Positions 16,524 to 26,088 of a DNA stretch of 64,000 nt are shown here, in pieces. The notes below the pieces were generated by a model that was not told the origin of the DNA, ran no database searches, and saw only the letters and a program-made list of their open reading frames with translations. Where the stretch lies: positions 248,001 to 312,000 of the forward strand of contig NZ_SAIQ01000002.1 in NCBI RefSeq assembly GCF_004118155.1, in the 5' to 3' direction. The stretch is from Edaphocola flava (lineage in GTDB: Bacteria > Bacteroidota > Bacteroidia > Chitinophagales > Chitinophagaceae). Positions within the stretch are counted from its first letter, which is position 1; every line of letters starts with the position of its first letter. The translations under genes and the position numbers were made by a program.

Positions 16524-17933
16524 TTATTTCAGCACTTTAGTCTGGCAAACAAAATCCGTTTTAGGTACTTCTGTTTTTGCAATAGCATTGTATCCTCCAT
16601 CAACTTCACTGAAGTTACGGTAACCGCGGGCCTGTAAAATGCTGGCCGCGATCATGCTGCGGTAACCACCGGCGCAGTGTACAAAGAAGTGCTCCTCAGG
16701 GTTTATATCCTTGATCCATTCATTGATCAGCGCCAGCGGACGATGATATGCACCATCCACATGCTCAGCAGCGTATTCGCCATCCTTGCGTACATCAATG
16801 ATAGTTGATTGTTCATTTATACGTGCTGCAAAATCAGCGGCAGTAATACGATCTACAGTATCCGTTTCTTTACCTTCCTTTTTCCATGCTTCAAATCCGC
16901 CATCCAGGTAGCCGATCACATTGTCAAACCCTACCCGGCTCAGGCGGGTAATCGCTTCTTCAATAGTATCGTCTTCTACCACCAGCAATAAAGGTTGTTT
17001 TACATCCACGATCATCGCACCAACCCATGGCGCGAAATCGCCTTTCAGGCCTATATTGATTGAGTTCGGGATAAAGCCCTGGCTGAATGCACCGCTGTTG
17101 CGGGTATCCAGTATCAGTGCGCCCGTTTCTTCTGCTGCACTTTCAAAAGCATTAGGAGAGAGTGCAGTTTTACCTTTCGCCATAACGGCATCAAAGCTTT
17201 CATAACCCAGTTTGTTCATCGCCACATTCATGCCGAAATATCCGGGAGGAGCAGACAGACCTTCTGTTACTGCTTGTATAAAGCTCGCTTTATCGGGTTG
17301 ATTCAGCGCATAGTTCGTTCTTTTCTGGTTGCCCAAGGTATCTACCGTTTCTTTCTGCATGTTTTTGCCACAGGCAGAGCCAGCACCATGTGCGGGGTAT
17401 ACCGTAACATCATCTGCTAAAGGCATAATCTTTTGTGTAAGGCTATCATAGAGCATTCCGGCCAGGTCTTCCTGTGTCATGCTGGCTGCTTTCTGTGCCA
17501 GATCCGGACGGCCTACATCGCCTAAAAACAGCGTATCTCCGCTGAAAATCGCCACATCCTTACCGCTCTCGTCTTTTAAGAGGTAGGTTGTACTCTCCAT
17601 GGTATGACCAGGAGTATGTAATGCTGTAATCGTTACTTTGCCGATATTAAATACCTGCCCGTCAGTTGCTACAGTAGAATCAAAAGCCGGCTGTGCTGTA
17701 GGTCCGTACACGATAGGAGCTCCCGTAGCCTTACTCAGGTCTAGGTGACCCGAAACGAAGTCGGCATGAAAGTGTGTTTCAAAAATATATTTTAAGGCTA
17801 CACCGTCTTTCGTCAGGCGGTCTGTATAAGGTTTGATCTCTCTCAGCGGGTCGATGATTGCGGCCTCACCTTCAGAAACAATATAATATGCTCCCTGAGC
17901 CAGGCAGCCGGTATAAATCTGTTCTATTTTCAT
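16524..17933 (-). CDS. MBL-fold hydrolase fused to two rhodanese domains (persulfide dioxygenase/sulfurtransferase-like)
   Basis: 469 aa. The N-terminal metallo-beta-lactamase fold has T-H-F-H-A-D-F (H54, H56, D58), T-P-G-H-T-M-E and F-S-G-D-T-L-F-L-G-D-V-G-R-P-D-L, the arrangement of ETHE1/Blh-type proteins. Two rhodanese domains follow. The first (about 265-365) lacks the catalytic Cys: the usual position reads L-L-L-V-V-E-D-D. The second (about 370-465) has an active loop H-C-A-G-G-Y-R-S with Cys420. Likely oxidises or transfers persulfide sulfur. First gene of the operon; a palindrome overlaps its promoter. Confidence 0.92.
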   Translation of the reverse strand: MKIEQIYTGCLAQGAYYIVSEGEAAIIDPLREIKPYTDRLTKDGVALKYIFETHFHADFVSGHLDLSKATGAPIVYGPTAQPAFDSTVATDGQVFNIGKVTITALHTPGHTMESTTYLLKDESGKDVAIFSGDTLFLGDVGRPDLAQKAASMTQEDLAGMLYDSLTQKIMPLADDVTVYPAHGAGSACGKNMQKETVDTLGNQKRTNYALNQPDKASFIQAVTEGLSAPPGYFGMNVAMNKLGYESFDAVMAKGKTALSPNAFESAAEETGALILDTRNSGAFSQGFIPNSINIGLKGDFAPWVGAMIVDVKQPLLLVVEDDTIEEAITRLSRVGFDNVIGYLDGGFEAWKKEGKETDTVDRITAADFAARINEQSTIIDVRKDGEYAAEHVDGAYHRPLALINEWIKDINPEEHFFVHCAGGYRSMIAASILQARGYRNFSEVDGGYNAIAKTEVPKTDFVCQTKVLK

Positions 17934-17958
17934 TGCTTGTAATTTTTATATTATTGGA

Positions 17959-17978
17959 CAAATGTATAACCCTTATAC
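17959..17978 (-). promoter_or_regulatory. Promoter element with overlapping palindromic operator for the MBL-rhodanese operon
   Basis: On the minus strand a perfect TACATTTG (17966-17959) lies 25 bases before the ATG. Immediately upstream and sharing its first bases is the perfect palindrome GTATAA-CCC-TTATAC (17964-17978, plus-strand reading). A second, wider inverted pair GACAAATGT (17957-17965) / ACATTTGTC (17992-18000) encloses it. The placement suits a repressor site. The rest of 18001-18125 is AT-rich without other signals. Confidence 0.6.
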
Positions 17979-18125
17979 AAGATAAAAGGTAACATTTGTC
18001 ACATTTCACTGTTGAGGTATTCATTTTCAATAAACAAATTTCGTGATTTGTACCGGAAAACGAAAGTGTAGCGTGGTATTTTAACTTTTTTGCCCTGCTA
18101 TAGGCATATAAGGATTATAAATAGA

Positions 18126-18149
18126 AAGCGCTGCACAATGGCAGCGCTT
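18126..18149 (-). terminator. Terminator after the DUF3109 gene
   Basis: 9-bp stem AAGCGCTGC/GCAGCGCTT with a 6-base loop, directly after the stop codon on the minus strand and followed by a T-rich stretch. Confidence 0.85.
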
Positions 18150-18152
18150 GTA

Positions 18153-18746
18153 TTAAGCTTGTGGATTATTTTTATTGTTATAGTATTCCTCTGCTGTGTA
18201 TTCCAGGTCTTCATAGAATTCCTCACCGTATTTCCGAATCAGGGGCTCTTTCAGAAATTTATATACAGGTACTTTTAATGATTCGCCCAAAGTACAGGCC
18301 GGACTGCATAATGAGGGTTGCGGCTCGTAATTGAGCGCATGGAAATTTTCGTTTTCCACTACACGGATTGGAAACAGGTGACAGCTGATAGGCTTTTTAT
18401 AATCGGTTTTTCCGTCATAATAGGCTTGTTCTATAGCGCATTTCACCATGCCATTCTGGTCATAATAACCGTATACGCAGATGCCGCCATTAATGGTAGG
18501 GGTAACGATATCAAACTCGTCATCGAAAGTATAAGCACCATCTTCCTCGATCAACTCAATGGCTTCCGGAGTCAGATAGGGTTTCAGAATAGGGTAGAGG
18601 TCTTCGATAAGGTTCGCCTCATCGCGGGTAATCGGGGCCCCGGCATCACCTTCTACACAACAGCCACCTTTACATTTGTTCAGGTCGCAGACAAATTTTT
18701 TGTCGAAAATGTCATCACTGATCAGGATGTCTTCTATAGATACCAA
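18153..18746 (-). CDS. DUF3109 cysteine-cluster protein
   Basis: 197 aa. N-terminus V-S-I-E-D-x-L-I-S-D-D-x-F-D-K-K-F-V-C-D-L-x-x-C-K-G-G-C-C-V-E-G-D-x-G-A-P matches the family. Further cysteines lie at I-S-C-H-L-F-P and S-L-C-S-P-A-C, consistent with a zinc- or Fe-S-binding YkgJ/DUF3109 fold of unknown function. The start is a TTG (18746): no ATG fits, and two tandem TAnnTTTG elements sit just upstream. Single gene ending in a terminator, divergent from lepA. Confidence 0.88.
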   Translation of the reverse strand: MVSIEDILISDDIFDKKFVCDLNKCKGGCCVEGDAGAPITRDEANLIEDLYPILKPYLTPEAIELIEEDGAYTFDDEFDIVTPTINGGICVYGYYDQNGMVKCAIEQAYYDGKTDYKKPISCHLFPIRVVENENFHALNYEPQPSLCSPACTLGESLKVPVYKFLKEPLIRKYGEEFYEDLEYTAEEYYNNKNNPQA

Positions 18747-18748
18747 AG

Positions 18749-18773
18749 CAAAAATAATTAGATGACAAAGATA
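18749..18773 (-). promoter_or_regulatory. Tandem -10-like elements for the DUF3109 gene
   Basis: Minus-strand TATCTTTG (18773-18766) and TATTTTTG (18756-18749). The distal one leaves a leader of roughly 13 bases before the TTG start; the proximal one is too close for anything but a leaderless mRNA. Confidence 0.5.
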
Positions 18774-18801
18774 TGACTATTTTCGGAATGGAATATGTCT
18801 G

Positions 18802-18832
18802 CGATGTTGCGCGGCCGCAGGCCGCGCAACAT
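18802..18832. repeat. Perfect 14-bp GC-rich inverted repeat in a divergent promoter region
   Basis: GATGTTGCGCGGCC - GCA - GGCCGCGCAACATC. It lies between two divergent genes, upstream of the likely lepA promoter element (TAATTTCG near 18859), so it is not a 3' terminator of any gene here. Confidence 0.8.
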
Positions 18833-18882
18833 CTTTTCGCTGTTATTAATATTAATCGTAATTTCGCAGACAGTTTATATAT

Positions 18883-20679
18883 ATGAAGAATATTCGCAAT
18901 TTCTGTATTATTGCCCACATCGACCATGGTAAAAGTACCCTTGCCGATCGTTTGTTGGAACATACCAAGACCATTACCGAGCGCCAGATGCAAAATCAGG
19001 TGCTGGATGATATGGATCTGGAACGTGAGAAAGGAATCACTATTAAAAGTAAAGCCATCCAGGCTTCTTATACCAGAGGAAACGAAACGTATACTTTAAA
19101 CCTGATCGATACTCCCGGCCACGTAGACTTCTCTTATGAGGTATCCCGTGCATTAGCAGCCTGTGAAGGTGCGCTGCTGCTGGTCGATGCATCTCAGGGT
19201 ATTCAGGCACAAACCATTTCAAACTTATACTTAGCCATCGAAAATGACCTGGAGATCATCCCGGTGATCAATAAGATCGATATGGACGGTGCTATGATAC
19301 CGGAAGTTACCGATCAGATTGTAGACCTGATTGGTTGTAAGCCGGAAGATATTATCCTGGCCAGCGGTAAGAGCGGTATTGGTATTGAAGAGATCCTGAG
19401 TGCAATCGTAGACCGCATTCCTGCTCCTGAAGGGGATCCTGAAGCTCCGCTTCAGGCATTGATCTTTGACTCTGTATTCAACTCTTTCCGTGGTATTATC
19501 GTTTATTACCGTGTACTGAACGGTTCTATCAAGAAAGGAGAGAAGGTACGCTTCCTGAACACCGGTAAGGACTATGATGCCGACGAAGTCGGTACACTGG
19601 GGCTGGGCCTGCTGCCTAAACCAGAGGTGCTGACCGGCGATGTAGGTTATATCATTACCGGTATTAAAAATGCCCGCGAAGTAAAAGTAGGTGATACGAT
19701 TACTTCAGTTGCTAATCCGAGCAAGGAATCTATCAATGGTTTTGAGGATGTAAAACCAATGGTATTTGCCGGTATTTTCCCGGTGAACACTGATGAGTTT
19801 GAAGAGCTGCGCGACTGTATGGAAAAATTACAGTTGAACGATGCTTCTCTGACCTTCGAGCCGGAAACATCACAGGCACTGGGCTTTGGTTTCCGATGCG
19901 GATTCCTGGGTATGCTGCACATGGAGATCATCCAGGAGCGCCTGGAACGTGAGTTCAACCAAACGGTAATTACTACCGTTCCGAACGTAAGTTTCCATGC
20001 TTATACTACCCGTGAACCGGAAAAAAGAATTATTGTAAATAACCCTACAGAGATGCCAGACCCTAGTCGTCTGCATCGCGTAGAGGAGCCGTTTATCCGT
20101 GCACAGATCATTTCCCTGCCGGAGTATATCGGTAATATTATGACCCTTTGCCTGGGCAAGCGTGGTATCCTGGTTAACCAGAATTACCTGACGCCTACCC
20201 GTGTAGAGTTGATCTTTGATATGCCACTGGCCGAGATCGTATTTGACTTCTATGATAAATTGAAATCAAATACACGTGGTTATGCATCATTTGACTATCA
20301 GCCATTGGATTACCGTGAGAGCGATATCGCGAAAATGGATATCCTGTTGAATGGGGAGAAAGTCGATGCACTGAGTGCCCTGATTCACCGCAGCCGTGCG
20401 CATGATTTCGGTAGAAAGTTGTGTTCTAAACTGAAGGAATTACTGACCAGACACCAGTTTATGATCGCCATTCAGGCAGCCATTGGTGCGAAGATTGTGG
20501 CACGTGAGACCATCAGTGCAATGCGTAAGGATGTAACTGCCAAGTGTTATGGTGGTGACATCTCCCGTAAGCGTAAACTGCTGGAAAAACAGAAAGAAGG
20601 TAAGAAACGTATGCGTCAGATCGGTAACGTAGAGGTACCACAGGAAGCATTCCTGGCAGTATTGAAACTGGACGATTAA
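18883..20679 (+). CDS. lepA: Elongation factor 4 (back-translocating GTPase LepA)
   Basis: 598 aa, the normal LepA length. G1 A-H-I-D-H-G-K-S-T at residues 11-19, G3 [11 protein letters not shown] near 75-85, G4 N-K-I-D near 129-132. Domain II follows, then the unique LepA C-terminal domain ([29 protein letters not shown] split over two blocks). Ribosome-associated translation factor. Monocistronic with a long terminator. Confidence 0.97.
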   Translation: MKNIRNFCIIAHIDHGKSTLADRLLEHTKTITERQMQNQVLDDMDLEREKGITIKSKAIQASYTRGNETYTLNLIDTPGHVDFSYEVSRALAACEGALLLVDASQGIQAQTISNLYLAIENDLEIIPVINKIDMDGAMIPEVTDQIVDLIGCKPEDIILASGKSGIGIEEILSAIVDRIPAPEGDPEAPLQALIFDSVFNSFRGIIVYYRVLNGSIKKGEKVRFLNTGKDYDADEVGTLGLGLLPKPEVLTGDVGYIITGIKNAREVKVGDTITSVANPSKESINGFEDVKPMVFAGIFPVNTDEFEELRDCMEKLQLNDASLTFEPETSQALGFGFRCGFLGMLHMEIIQERLEREFNQTVITTVPNVSFHAYTTREPEKRIIVNNPTEMPDPSRLHRVEEPFIRAQIISLPEYIGNIMTLCLGKRGILVNQNYLTPTRVELIFDMPLAEIVFDFYDKLKSNTRGYASFDYQPLDYRESDIAKMDILLNGEKVDALSALIHRSRAHDFGRKLCSKLKELLTRHQFMIAIQAAIGAKIVARETISAMRKDVTAKCYGGDISRKRKLLEKQKEGKKRMRQIGNVEVPQEAFLAVLKLDD

Positions 20680-20690
20680 GTTATGTTTTA

Positions 20691-20741
20691 ACGATAAAAA
20701 GAATGGCCGGCTGTTTTACAGCCGGCTATTCTTTTTATCGT
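20691..20741. terminator. Bidirectional terminator between lepA and the ABC ATPase gene
   Basis: 24-bp stem with a single G-T, from ACGATAAAAAGAATGGCC... to its complement ending ...CTTTTTATCGT, loop TTT (20715-20717). Convergent genes. Confidence 0.94.
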
Positions 20742-20754
20742 AATGTTTTCTTTT

Positions 20755-21375
20755 TTATTTAAATGCCTGAATGTCTAAAGTAGATATGGCACCAGTGTAT
20801 TCGCGTTCATCATTGGAAGCGATGATCACCAGGCGGTTACCTGCCAGCTCCTGTAACCATTGCTGATAAAGGTTTACCCCTTTCTGGTCTAGGTTACTAC
20901 AGGGCTCATCCAGTAAGAGGATAGGGGTATCGGAAAAGAAAGCCTGGGCCAGTTTTACCCTTTGCTTCATTCCTGAAGAGAATTCATTAATAAACTGTGT
21001 AGCGGCACGTTGCAGTTCCATCGCTTCAATAATACGGGTAACAGTCCAGCCGGGAAGCAGTTTTTTAAACTGAAAATGGAAATCGAGAAATTCTTTTAAG
21101 GTCATTTCTTCCACCACTTCCATTGCCGGGGCGCAGTAACTTACATATTTGAAGATTTGCTCAGGATCAACAGTCTTACCGTTTATTTCATAAGTAACCA
21201 GTCCTTTACTGATGCTTTGCATCCCTGCGATCATACGGAGCAGGGTAGACTTTCCCGATCCGTTTGCACCCAGTATTGCATATTGATTTGGGCCTTCGTA
21301 GACGTTATGTACATCTCTGAAGACCCAATGATTAATGTATCTTTTGCTGATATGATGCAGCTCAATCTTCATCAT
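20755..21375 (-). CDS. ABC transporter ATP-binding protein
   Basis: 206 aa, a single nucleotide-binding domain: Walker A G-A-N-G-S-G-K-S-T near 35-43, signature F-S-S-G-M-K-Q-R near 130-137, Walker B I-L-L-L-D-E-P near 150-156. No membrane subunit adjoins it. Start overlaps the lpxA end by 14 bases, so it belongs to the lipid A operon; whether it moves lipid, works with an unlinked permease, or is just co-expressed cannot be told. An ATG at 21372 is an equal start choice. Confidence 0.9.
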   Translation of the reverse strand: MMKIELHHISKRYINHWVFRDVHNVYEGPNQYAILGANGSGKSTLLRMIAGMQSISKGLVTYEINGKTVDPEQIFKYVSYCAPAMEVVEEMTLKEFLDFHFQFKKLLPGWTVTRIIEAMELQRAATQFINEFSSGMKQRVKLAQAFFSDTPILLLDEPCSNLDQKGVNLYQQWLQELAGNRLVIIASNDEREYTGAISTLDIQAFK

Positions 21376-22162
21376 GAACTTTACTGGTGGTCAGTCCTTT
21401 CATGATGCCGTGCTTGGACTCCCGAATGAAGTTAACAATCATTTCGCGATCTTCAGAGAAGGGAACTTCTGCTTCAATAATACTGATTGCTTTTGCCGTA
21501 TTATAGCCTTTTACATACAGGATACGATAGATATCCATGATATGGTTGATCTGCTCCGGGCTGAAGCCTTTACGGCGCAGTCCGACTGCATTGACACCAA
21601 CGTAAGATAATGGTTCACGTGCTGCTTTTACATATGGTGGCACATCTTTACGAACCAGGGAACCTCCTGTAACGAAACTGTGCGCTCCGATATTGACAAA
21701 CTGCTGTACGGCAACCAATCCCGCCAGTACAACATTATTGCCGACAGTGATGTGTCCTGCAAGGGTTGTGCTGTTGGAGAAGATACAGTTATCGCCGATC
21801 TCACAGTCATGCGCAATGTGGCAGTAGGCCATGATCAGGCAGTTGTTTCCGATCTTGGTATGCATTTTATCTGTGGTCCCTTTATTGATGGTTACACATT
21901 CACGGATGGTAGTACGGTCACCGATAATCGTAAGGGTATCCTCACCATTATATTTCAGATCCTGTGGTATAGCAGAGATTACTGCACCAGGAAAAATACG
22001 GCAGTTCTTACCTATTCTGGCACCTTCCATAATCGTTACATTAGAGGCGATCCAGGTTCCGTCTCCGATCTCAACATTTTTGTGGATGGTCGAGAAGGGA
22101 TCAATTCTTACATCTTTTCCGATTTTGGCTTCCGGATGAACGTATGTTAAAGGATGTATCAT
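21362..22162 (-). CDS. lpxA: Acyl-ACP--UDP-N-acetylglucosamine O-acyltransferase
   Basis: 266 aa, left-handed beta-helix with hexapeptide repeats (e.g. I-G-K-D-V-R-I, I-G-D-G-T-W-I, I-G-K-N-C-R-I) through residue ~190, catalytic His in H-I-A-H-D-C-E-I-G near 124-132, and the helical C-terminal domain (F-S-x-E-Q-I-N-x-I). First step of lipid A synthesis at the inner membrane face. Operon order lpxD - lpxC/fabZ - lpxA is conserved in Bacteroidota. Confidence 0.96.
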   Translation of the reverse strand: MIHPLTYVHPEAKIGKDVRIDPFSTIHKNVEIGDGTWIASNVTIMEGARIGKNCRIFPGAVISAIPQDLKYNGEDTLTIIGDRTTIRECVTINKGTTDKMHTKIGNNCLIMAYCHIAHDCEIGDNCIFSNSTTLAGHITVGNNVVLAGLVAVQQFVNIGAHSFVTGGSLVRKDVPPYVKAAREPLSYVGVNAVGLRRKGFSPEQINHIMDIYRILYVKGYNTAKAISIIEAEVPFSEDREMIVNFIRESKHGIMKGLTTSKVHDED

Positions 22163-22176
22163 TTATACTGTGTAAA

Positions 22177-23586
22177 TTATCTTTTTGAACTTGGAGTCAC
22201 CTGGGCCATCAGTTCGGCCTCTGCAACCACTTTATTACCTACATAGGCTGTTGCGCGCATTTCGCATAATCCGCGTCTGATCGGGGCCATCAGCTCCATT
22301 TTCAGCAGCAGGGTGTCGCCCGGCAATACTTTCTGTTTGAACCTTACTTTGTCGATCTTTAAAAAATAAGTATCGTATCCGCCCTCAACCTCCGGCATAT
22401 TGCTTAATGCCAGCAGGCCGCCGCATTGGGCCAGTGCTTCCAGCATCAGCACGCCCGGCATAACCGGGTTACCCGGGAAGTGTCCCTGGAAGAATGGCTC
22501 GTTCATCGTTACATTCTTTACGCCGATCACATAGTTGTCAGACAGCTCTATGATTTTATCGACCAGCAGGAACGGGTAACGGTGCGGTAATATTTTTTCG
22601 ATATGGTTGATATCAAAAACAGGAGGCTTGGAAGGGTCGTATTGAGGCGCTTCCAGGGCCGCTTTGTTTTTCTTGATATATTCTTTGATCACTTTGGCAA
22701 AGGCTACATTGCCGGCATGTCCCGGACGGTTTGCAATAACATGTGCATTGATATGGTATCCGCTCAGGGCCAGGTCTCCCACGATGTCCAGCAGTTTGTG
22801 ACGCGCCGGTTCGTTAGGGAAGTGCAGGTCCAGATTGTTCAGGATTCCTTCTTGTTTGGCCTCGATATTATCTTTATTAAATGCTTTTTTCAATTTGGCC
22901 AGTGTCTCTTCAGAGATGGGCTTGTCTACTACAACGATTGCGTTGTTCAGATCACCACCCTTGATCAGGTTATTGTCCAGCAGGTATTCCAGTTCGTGCA
23001 GAAAGCTGAATGTGCGGCAGGCAGAAATTTCAGTCTTGAAATCTTCCATCTGCTGCAGGGAAATGTGTTGCGTACCCAGTACTTGTGAATTGAAGTCGAT
23101 CATTGCGGTAATTTTATATTTATCCGCAGGGATGGCGATCATATCCACATTTTTAACCGGGTCGTAATAATGCAGGTTTTCCGGTAAGGTATATACCGTC
23201 TTTTTGGCATCCTGCTGTTCGATACCGATTTGCTCGATCAGTTCAATAAACAATTTGGCACTGCCGTCCATAATAGGCACTTCAGGGCCATCGATTTCTA
23301 TCAGCACATTATCTACACCCAATCCTACAAAAGCAGAAAGCAGGTGCTCAATGGTACTTACTTTAGCTTCTTTGTTTTCAATGGTGGTACCGCGGGAGGT
23401 ATCAGTAACAAAGTCTACATCAGCTTTTACGACCGGTTGTCCTTCCAGGTCTACGCGCTTAAAACGGTATCCGAAATTTGGGTCAGCAGGATGTAAGGTA
23501 ATGGTAGTGTTTTTACCGGTGTGCAATCCGATGCCGGAGAGACTGCCCGTTCCTTTAAGTGTGTGTTGATAAAATTCCTGAGTCAT
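22177..23586 (-). CDS. lpxC/fabZ: Bifunctional LpxC deacetylase / FabZ 3-hydroxyacyl-ACP dehydratase
   Basis: 469 aa fusion typical of Bacteroidota. The N-terminal LpxC (about 1-300) has [17 protein letters not shown] near 77-86 (zinc His), and [13 protein letters not shown] with the later H-V-I-A-N-R-P-G-H zinc and catalytic residues. The C-terminal FabZ (about 315-465) has [12 protein letters not shown] and [13 protein letters not shown] (catalytic His and Glu-containing helix). It joins the committed lipid A step to fatty-acid elongation, balancing the two. 14 bases before lpxA. Confidence 0.97.
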   Translation of the reverse strand: MTQEFYQHTLKGTGSLSGIGLHTGKNTTITLHPADPNFGYRFKRVDLEGQPVVKADVDFVTDTSRGTTIENKEAKVSTIEHLLSAFVGLGVDNVLIEIDGPEVPIMDGSAKLFIELIEQIGIEQQDAKKTVYTLPENLHYYDPVKNVDMIAIPADKYKITAMIDFNSQVLGTQHISLQQMEDFKTEISACRTFSFLHELEYLLDNNLIKGGDLNNAIVVVDKPISEETLAKLKKAFNKDNIEAKQEGILNNLDLHFPNEPARHKLLDIVGDLALSGYHINAHVIANRPGHAGNVAFAKVIKEYIKKNKAALEAPQYDPSKPPVFDINHIEKILPHRYPFLLVDKIIELSDNYVIGVKNVTMNEPFFQGHFPGNPVMPGVLMLEALAQCGGLLALSNMPEVEGGYDTYFLKIDKVRFKQKVLPGDTLLLKMELMAPIRRGLCEMRATAYVGNKVVAEAELMAQVTPSSKR

Positions 23587-23648
23587 TTATAAAATTTTTG
23601 AATGCTGTTTGCAGCATTCATCATGCCTGAAAAAATCTAACGGCAAAC

Positions 23649-24698
23649 TTAATCATTTTTTTGTTCCAAGGCCTGAATTTTCGCCTCTAAACTTTTAATA
23701 CGGTCCAGCATATCGGGCAGATTACGGAAGACAATCTGGCTTTTCATTTCGCTTTTGTAATCAAATGCGGGAGAACCACTGATCGCGATATCTTCTTTGC
23801 TGATCGATTTGGACACACCACTCTGGGCATTTATTTTTGTTCCGTTAGCCAGTTGGATATGACCCACCAGGCCAGCCTGCCCGCCGATCAGGCAGCGGTC
23901 GCCAACTTTTGTACTGCCGGAAATGCCGGCCTGTGCAGCAATAACGGTGCTGCTGCCGATCTCTACATTATGTGCGATCTGTAACAGGTTGTCCAGTTTG
24001 GCTCCTTTGCGGATCAGGGTCGAGCCCATCGTAGCACGGTCGATACAGGTATTGGCTCCGATCTCGACATCATCTTCGATCACCACATTCCCGATCTGGG
24101 GTATTTTGTCATAACTGCCGTCGGCTTTTGGTGCAAATCCGAATCCGTCGGCACCGATAACGGTACCGCTATGGATGATCACACGTTCGCCCACCCGGCA
24201 ATCTTTGTATATTGTTACTGAAGGATATAAAATTGTATTGTCTGCAATATGCACATTACTTCCTACAAAACAGTTTGGATAGATCTGTACATTCTTTCCG
24301 ATTACAGCGTTTTCAGAAATGTACGCGAAGGCACCGATATAAGCGGTCTCATCAACTGTAGCATTTTCTGCCACAAAAGATTGAGCTTCCCGGCCTTGCT
24401 TGCGTTGCCCTTTGGTGATCTCATCATATAGCTGCAGTAATTGTGCAAATGCCGCATAGGCATTGGGTACGCGGATCAGGGTCGCCGTTACCGGAGCGGT
24501 AAGGGTGTAATCACTATTGATTACCACCACAGCTGCCGCTGTTTCATAAAGGTATTGTTCGTACTTAGGGTTGGCAATGAAGCAAAGTGATTGTGGTCCC
24601 GCTTCTTCGATTTTGGAAAAGGTACTCACAATGGCTTCAGGGTTACCTTCAACGGTACCCTGCAGGAGTTGTGCGACTTGTGATGCCGTAAATTGCAT
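23649..24698 (-). CDS. lpxD: UDP-3-O-(3-hydroxyacyl)glucosamine N-acyltransferase
   Basis: 349 aa. An N-terminal uridine-binding domain (S-L-C-F-I-A-N-P-K-Y) is followed by long hexapeptide repeats, the catalytic N-L-L-Q-I-A-H-N-V-E-I-G block near 240 and a C-terminal coiled helix (L-D-R-I-K-S-L-E-A-K-I-Q-A-L-E). Third enzyme of lipid A synthesis. 62 bases upstream of lpxC/fabZ; same operon. Confidence 0.96.
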   Translation of the reverse strand: MQFTASQVAQLLQGTVEGNPEAIVSTFSKIEEAGPQSLCFIANPKYEQYLYETAAAVVVINSDYTLTAPVTATLIRVPNAYAAFAQLLQLYDEITKGQRKQGREAQSFVAENATVDETAYIGAFAYISENAVIGKNVQIYPNCFVGSNVHIADNTILYPSVTIYKDCRVGERVIIHSGTVIGADGFGFAPKADGSYDKIPQIGNVVIEDDVEIGANTCIDRATMGSTLIRKGAKLDNLLQIAHNVEIGSSTVIAAQAGISGSTKVGDRCLIGGQAGLVGHIQLANGTKINAQSGVSKSISKEDIAISGSPAFDYKSEMKSQIVFRNLPDMLDRIKSLEAKIQALEQKND

Positions 24699-24721
24699 AT
24701 AAGTGTATTACGTTGTTTATT

Positions 24722-25948
24722 CTAACGAACCGATTTCAGTTCTGGTATATAGCAAATAAAATGTTTTTTGGTTTCTCCGGATACGGTATTGCCTATCAGA
24801 CTGTTATTAACAGCAGAAATATCTATTGTTTCGCCATTCTTCAGCATGATATTGATGTTGTCATCATTGATTTTATATGTGCTGTTAGTGGTCGTGCCAT
24901 GAAACAGATAATATGGCATAGTCTCTTCCGTAATCAATCCATGGCGCAATCCCTTTTCCTTCAGTTCTTCATAAGACGTCAAATCGCTGTCATTACTTAG
25001 TTTAACTTTATACAATGCTCTTGAGGTCAGCATGGTACATAATCTGGAGAGGATAGGGTCGCTGTGGTTCATCCATTCTTTAATGCTGCAAACGACATCT
25101 GCATCATCGATGGCACAGAATTTCTGCAGAATGTCCAGGTCGTTGACAAAGTCCTCTGCTTTAATCTGCTCATATAAAAAGAAAGAGAAGCTGGGTGTGG
25201 CAAAAAGTTGCACACCTTGTTCTGCCAGTTCTTTGGCCCTTTTCAATATATTTACGATCAGGCGTTCTGCGCCCAGTACGGTTTTATGCAGGTATACCTG
25301 CCAGTACATGAGCCTGCGGGCTATGATAAATTTCTCAACAGAGTATATCCCTTTTTCTTCTACCGCCAGGTTACCGTTTTGTACCGTGATCATTTGTAAG
25401 ATACGGTCATAGCCTATAGTACCTTCTGCCACACCGGAAAAGAAACTGTCCCGGTTCAGGTAATCCATACGGTCCATATCCAGCTGACTGCTCACCAGTT
25501 GATGCAGGAATGGTTTGTCATATGAGTTATTGAAGATCTGTATTGCGATATCGAGGTTGCCGCGGAATAAATCATTGAGCTGATGCATAATTTGCAGCGA
25601 TAAGGTCTCATGCGATACAGGAAGCAGGTTGTGCTCCAGGGCATGAGAGAACGGTCCGTGGCCAACATCATGCAGCAGGATGGCAAGTTTTGCGCCTGTT
25701 TCTTCTTCGGGGCTGATGCTTACTCCTTTTCGTTTCAGTTCGTGCAGTGCAATACCCATCAGGTGGGTAGCGCCAAGTGAGTGCAGGAAGCGGGAATGTA
25801 CTGCACCGGGATAAACCAGTTGTGCCATACCCATTTGCTTAATGCGCCTTAAGCGCTGGAACCAGGGGTGTTCTATTACCTGCATCAGTTCCCGCTCCGA
25901 AAAGCGAATGAATCCGTAAACCGGATCGTTTATGATTTTGCCGTACAA
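24722..25948 (-). CDS. HD-domain phosphohydrolase (dNTPase-like)
   Basis: 408 aa. N-terminus K-I-I-N-D-P-V-Y-G-F-I, then R-L-R-R-I-K-Q-M-G-M-A, H-S-R-F-L-H-S-L-G and the HD motif L-L-H-D-V-G-H-G-P-F-S-H near 90-101. The family resembles SamHD1/dGTPase and is regularly found in front of lpxD in Bacteroidota, although a functional link to lipid A is unproved. The start is TTG 25948: it gives the family N-terminus, and a TAGCTTTG element lies 20 bases upstream of it; no ATG is suitable. First gene of the operon. Confidence 0.9.
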   Translation of the reverse strand: MYGKIINDPVYGFIRFSERELMQVIEHPWFQRLRRIKQMGMAQLVYPGAVHSRFLHSLGATHLMGIALHELKRKGVSISPEEETGAKLAILLHDVGHGPFSHALEHNLLPVSHETLSLQIMHQLNDLFRGNLDIAIQIFNNSYDKPFLHQLVSSQLDMDRMDYLNRDSFFSGVAEGTIGYDRILQMITVQNGNLAVEEKGIYSVEKFIIARRLMYWQVYLHKTVLGAERLIVNILKRAKELAEQGVQLFATPSFSFFLYEQIKAEDFVNDLDILQKFCAIDDADVVCSIKEWMNHSDPILSRLCTMLTSRALYKVKLSNDSDLTSYEELKEKGLRHGLITEETMPYYLFHGTTTNSTYKINDDNINIMLKNGETIDISAVNNSLIGNTVSGETKKHFICYIPELKSVR

Positions 25949-25968
25949 GGGATCGTATAATTTGGGTG

Positions 25969-25976
25969 CAAAGCTA
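25969..25976 (-). promoter_or_regulatory. Promoter element (TAGCTTTG) of the lipid A operon
   Basis: Perfect TAnnTTTG on the minus strand, 20 bases before the TTG start of the HD protein. -33 region weak. Confidence 0.5.
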
Positions 25977-26059
25977 CATAATAAAACAGTTTTAATGTAT
26001 GAGTAGCCTGTTAATTTGATCCTTTTGTCGGGAAAAATACATTCCTTTCCGGAAAGCCC

Positions 26060-26067
26060 TATTTTTG
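26060..26067 (+). promoter_or_regulatory. Bacteroidota -10-like element (TATTTTTG)
   Basis: Perfect TAnnTTTG, 21 bases before ATG 26089. It overlaps the upstream TTG (26065), which is therefore not the start. Confidence 0.5.
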
Positions 26068-26088
26068 CAGCCTAATATTGATGATAAT

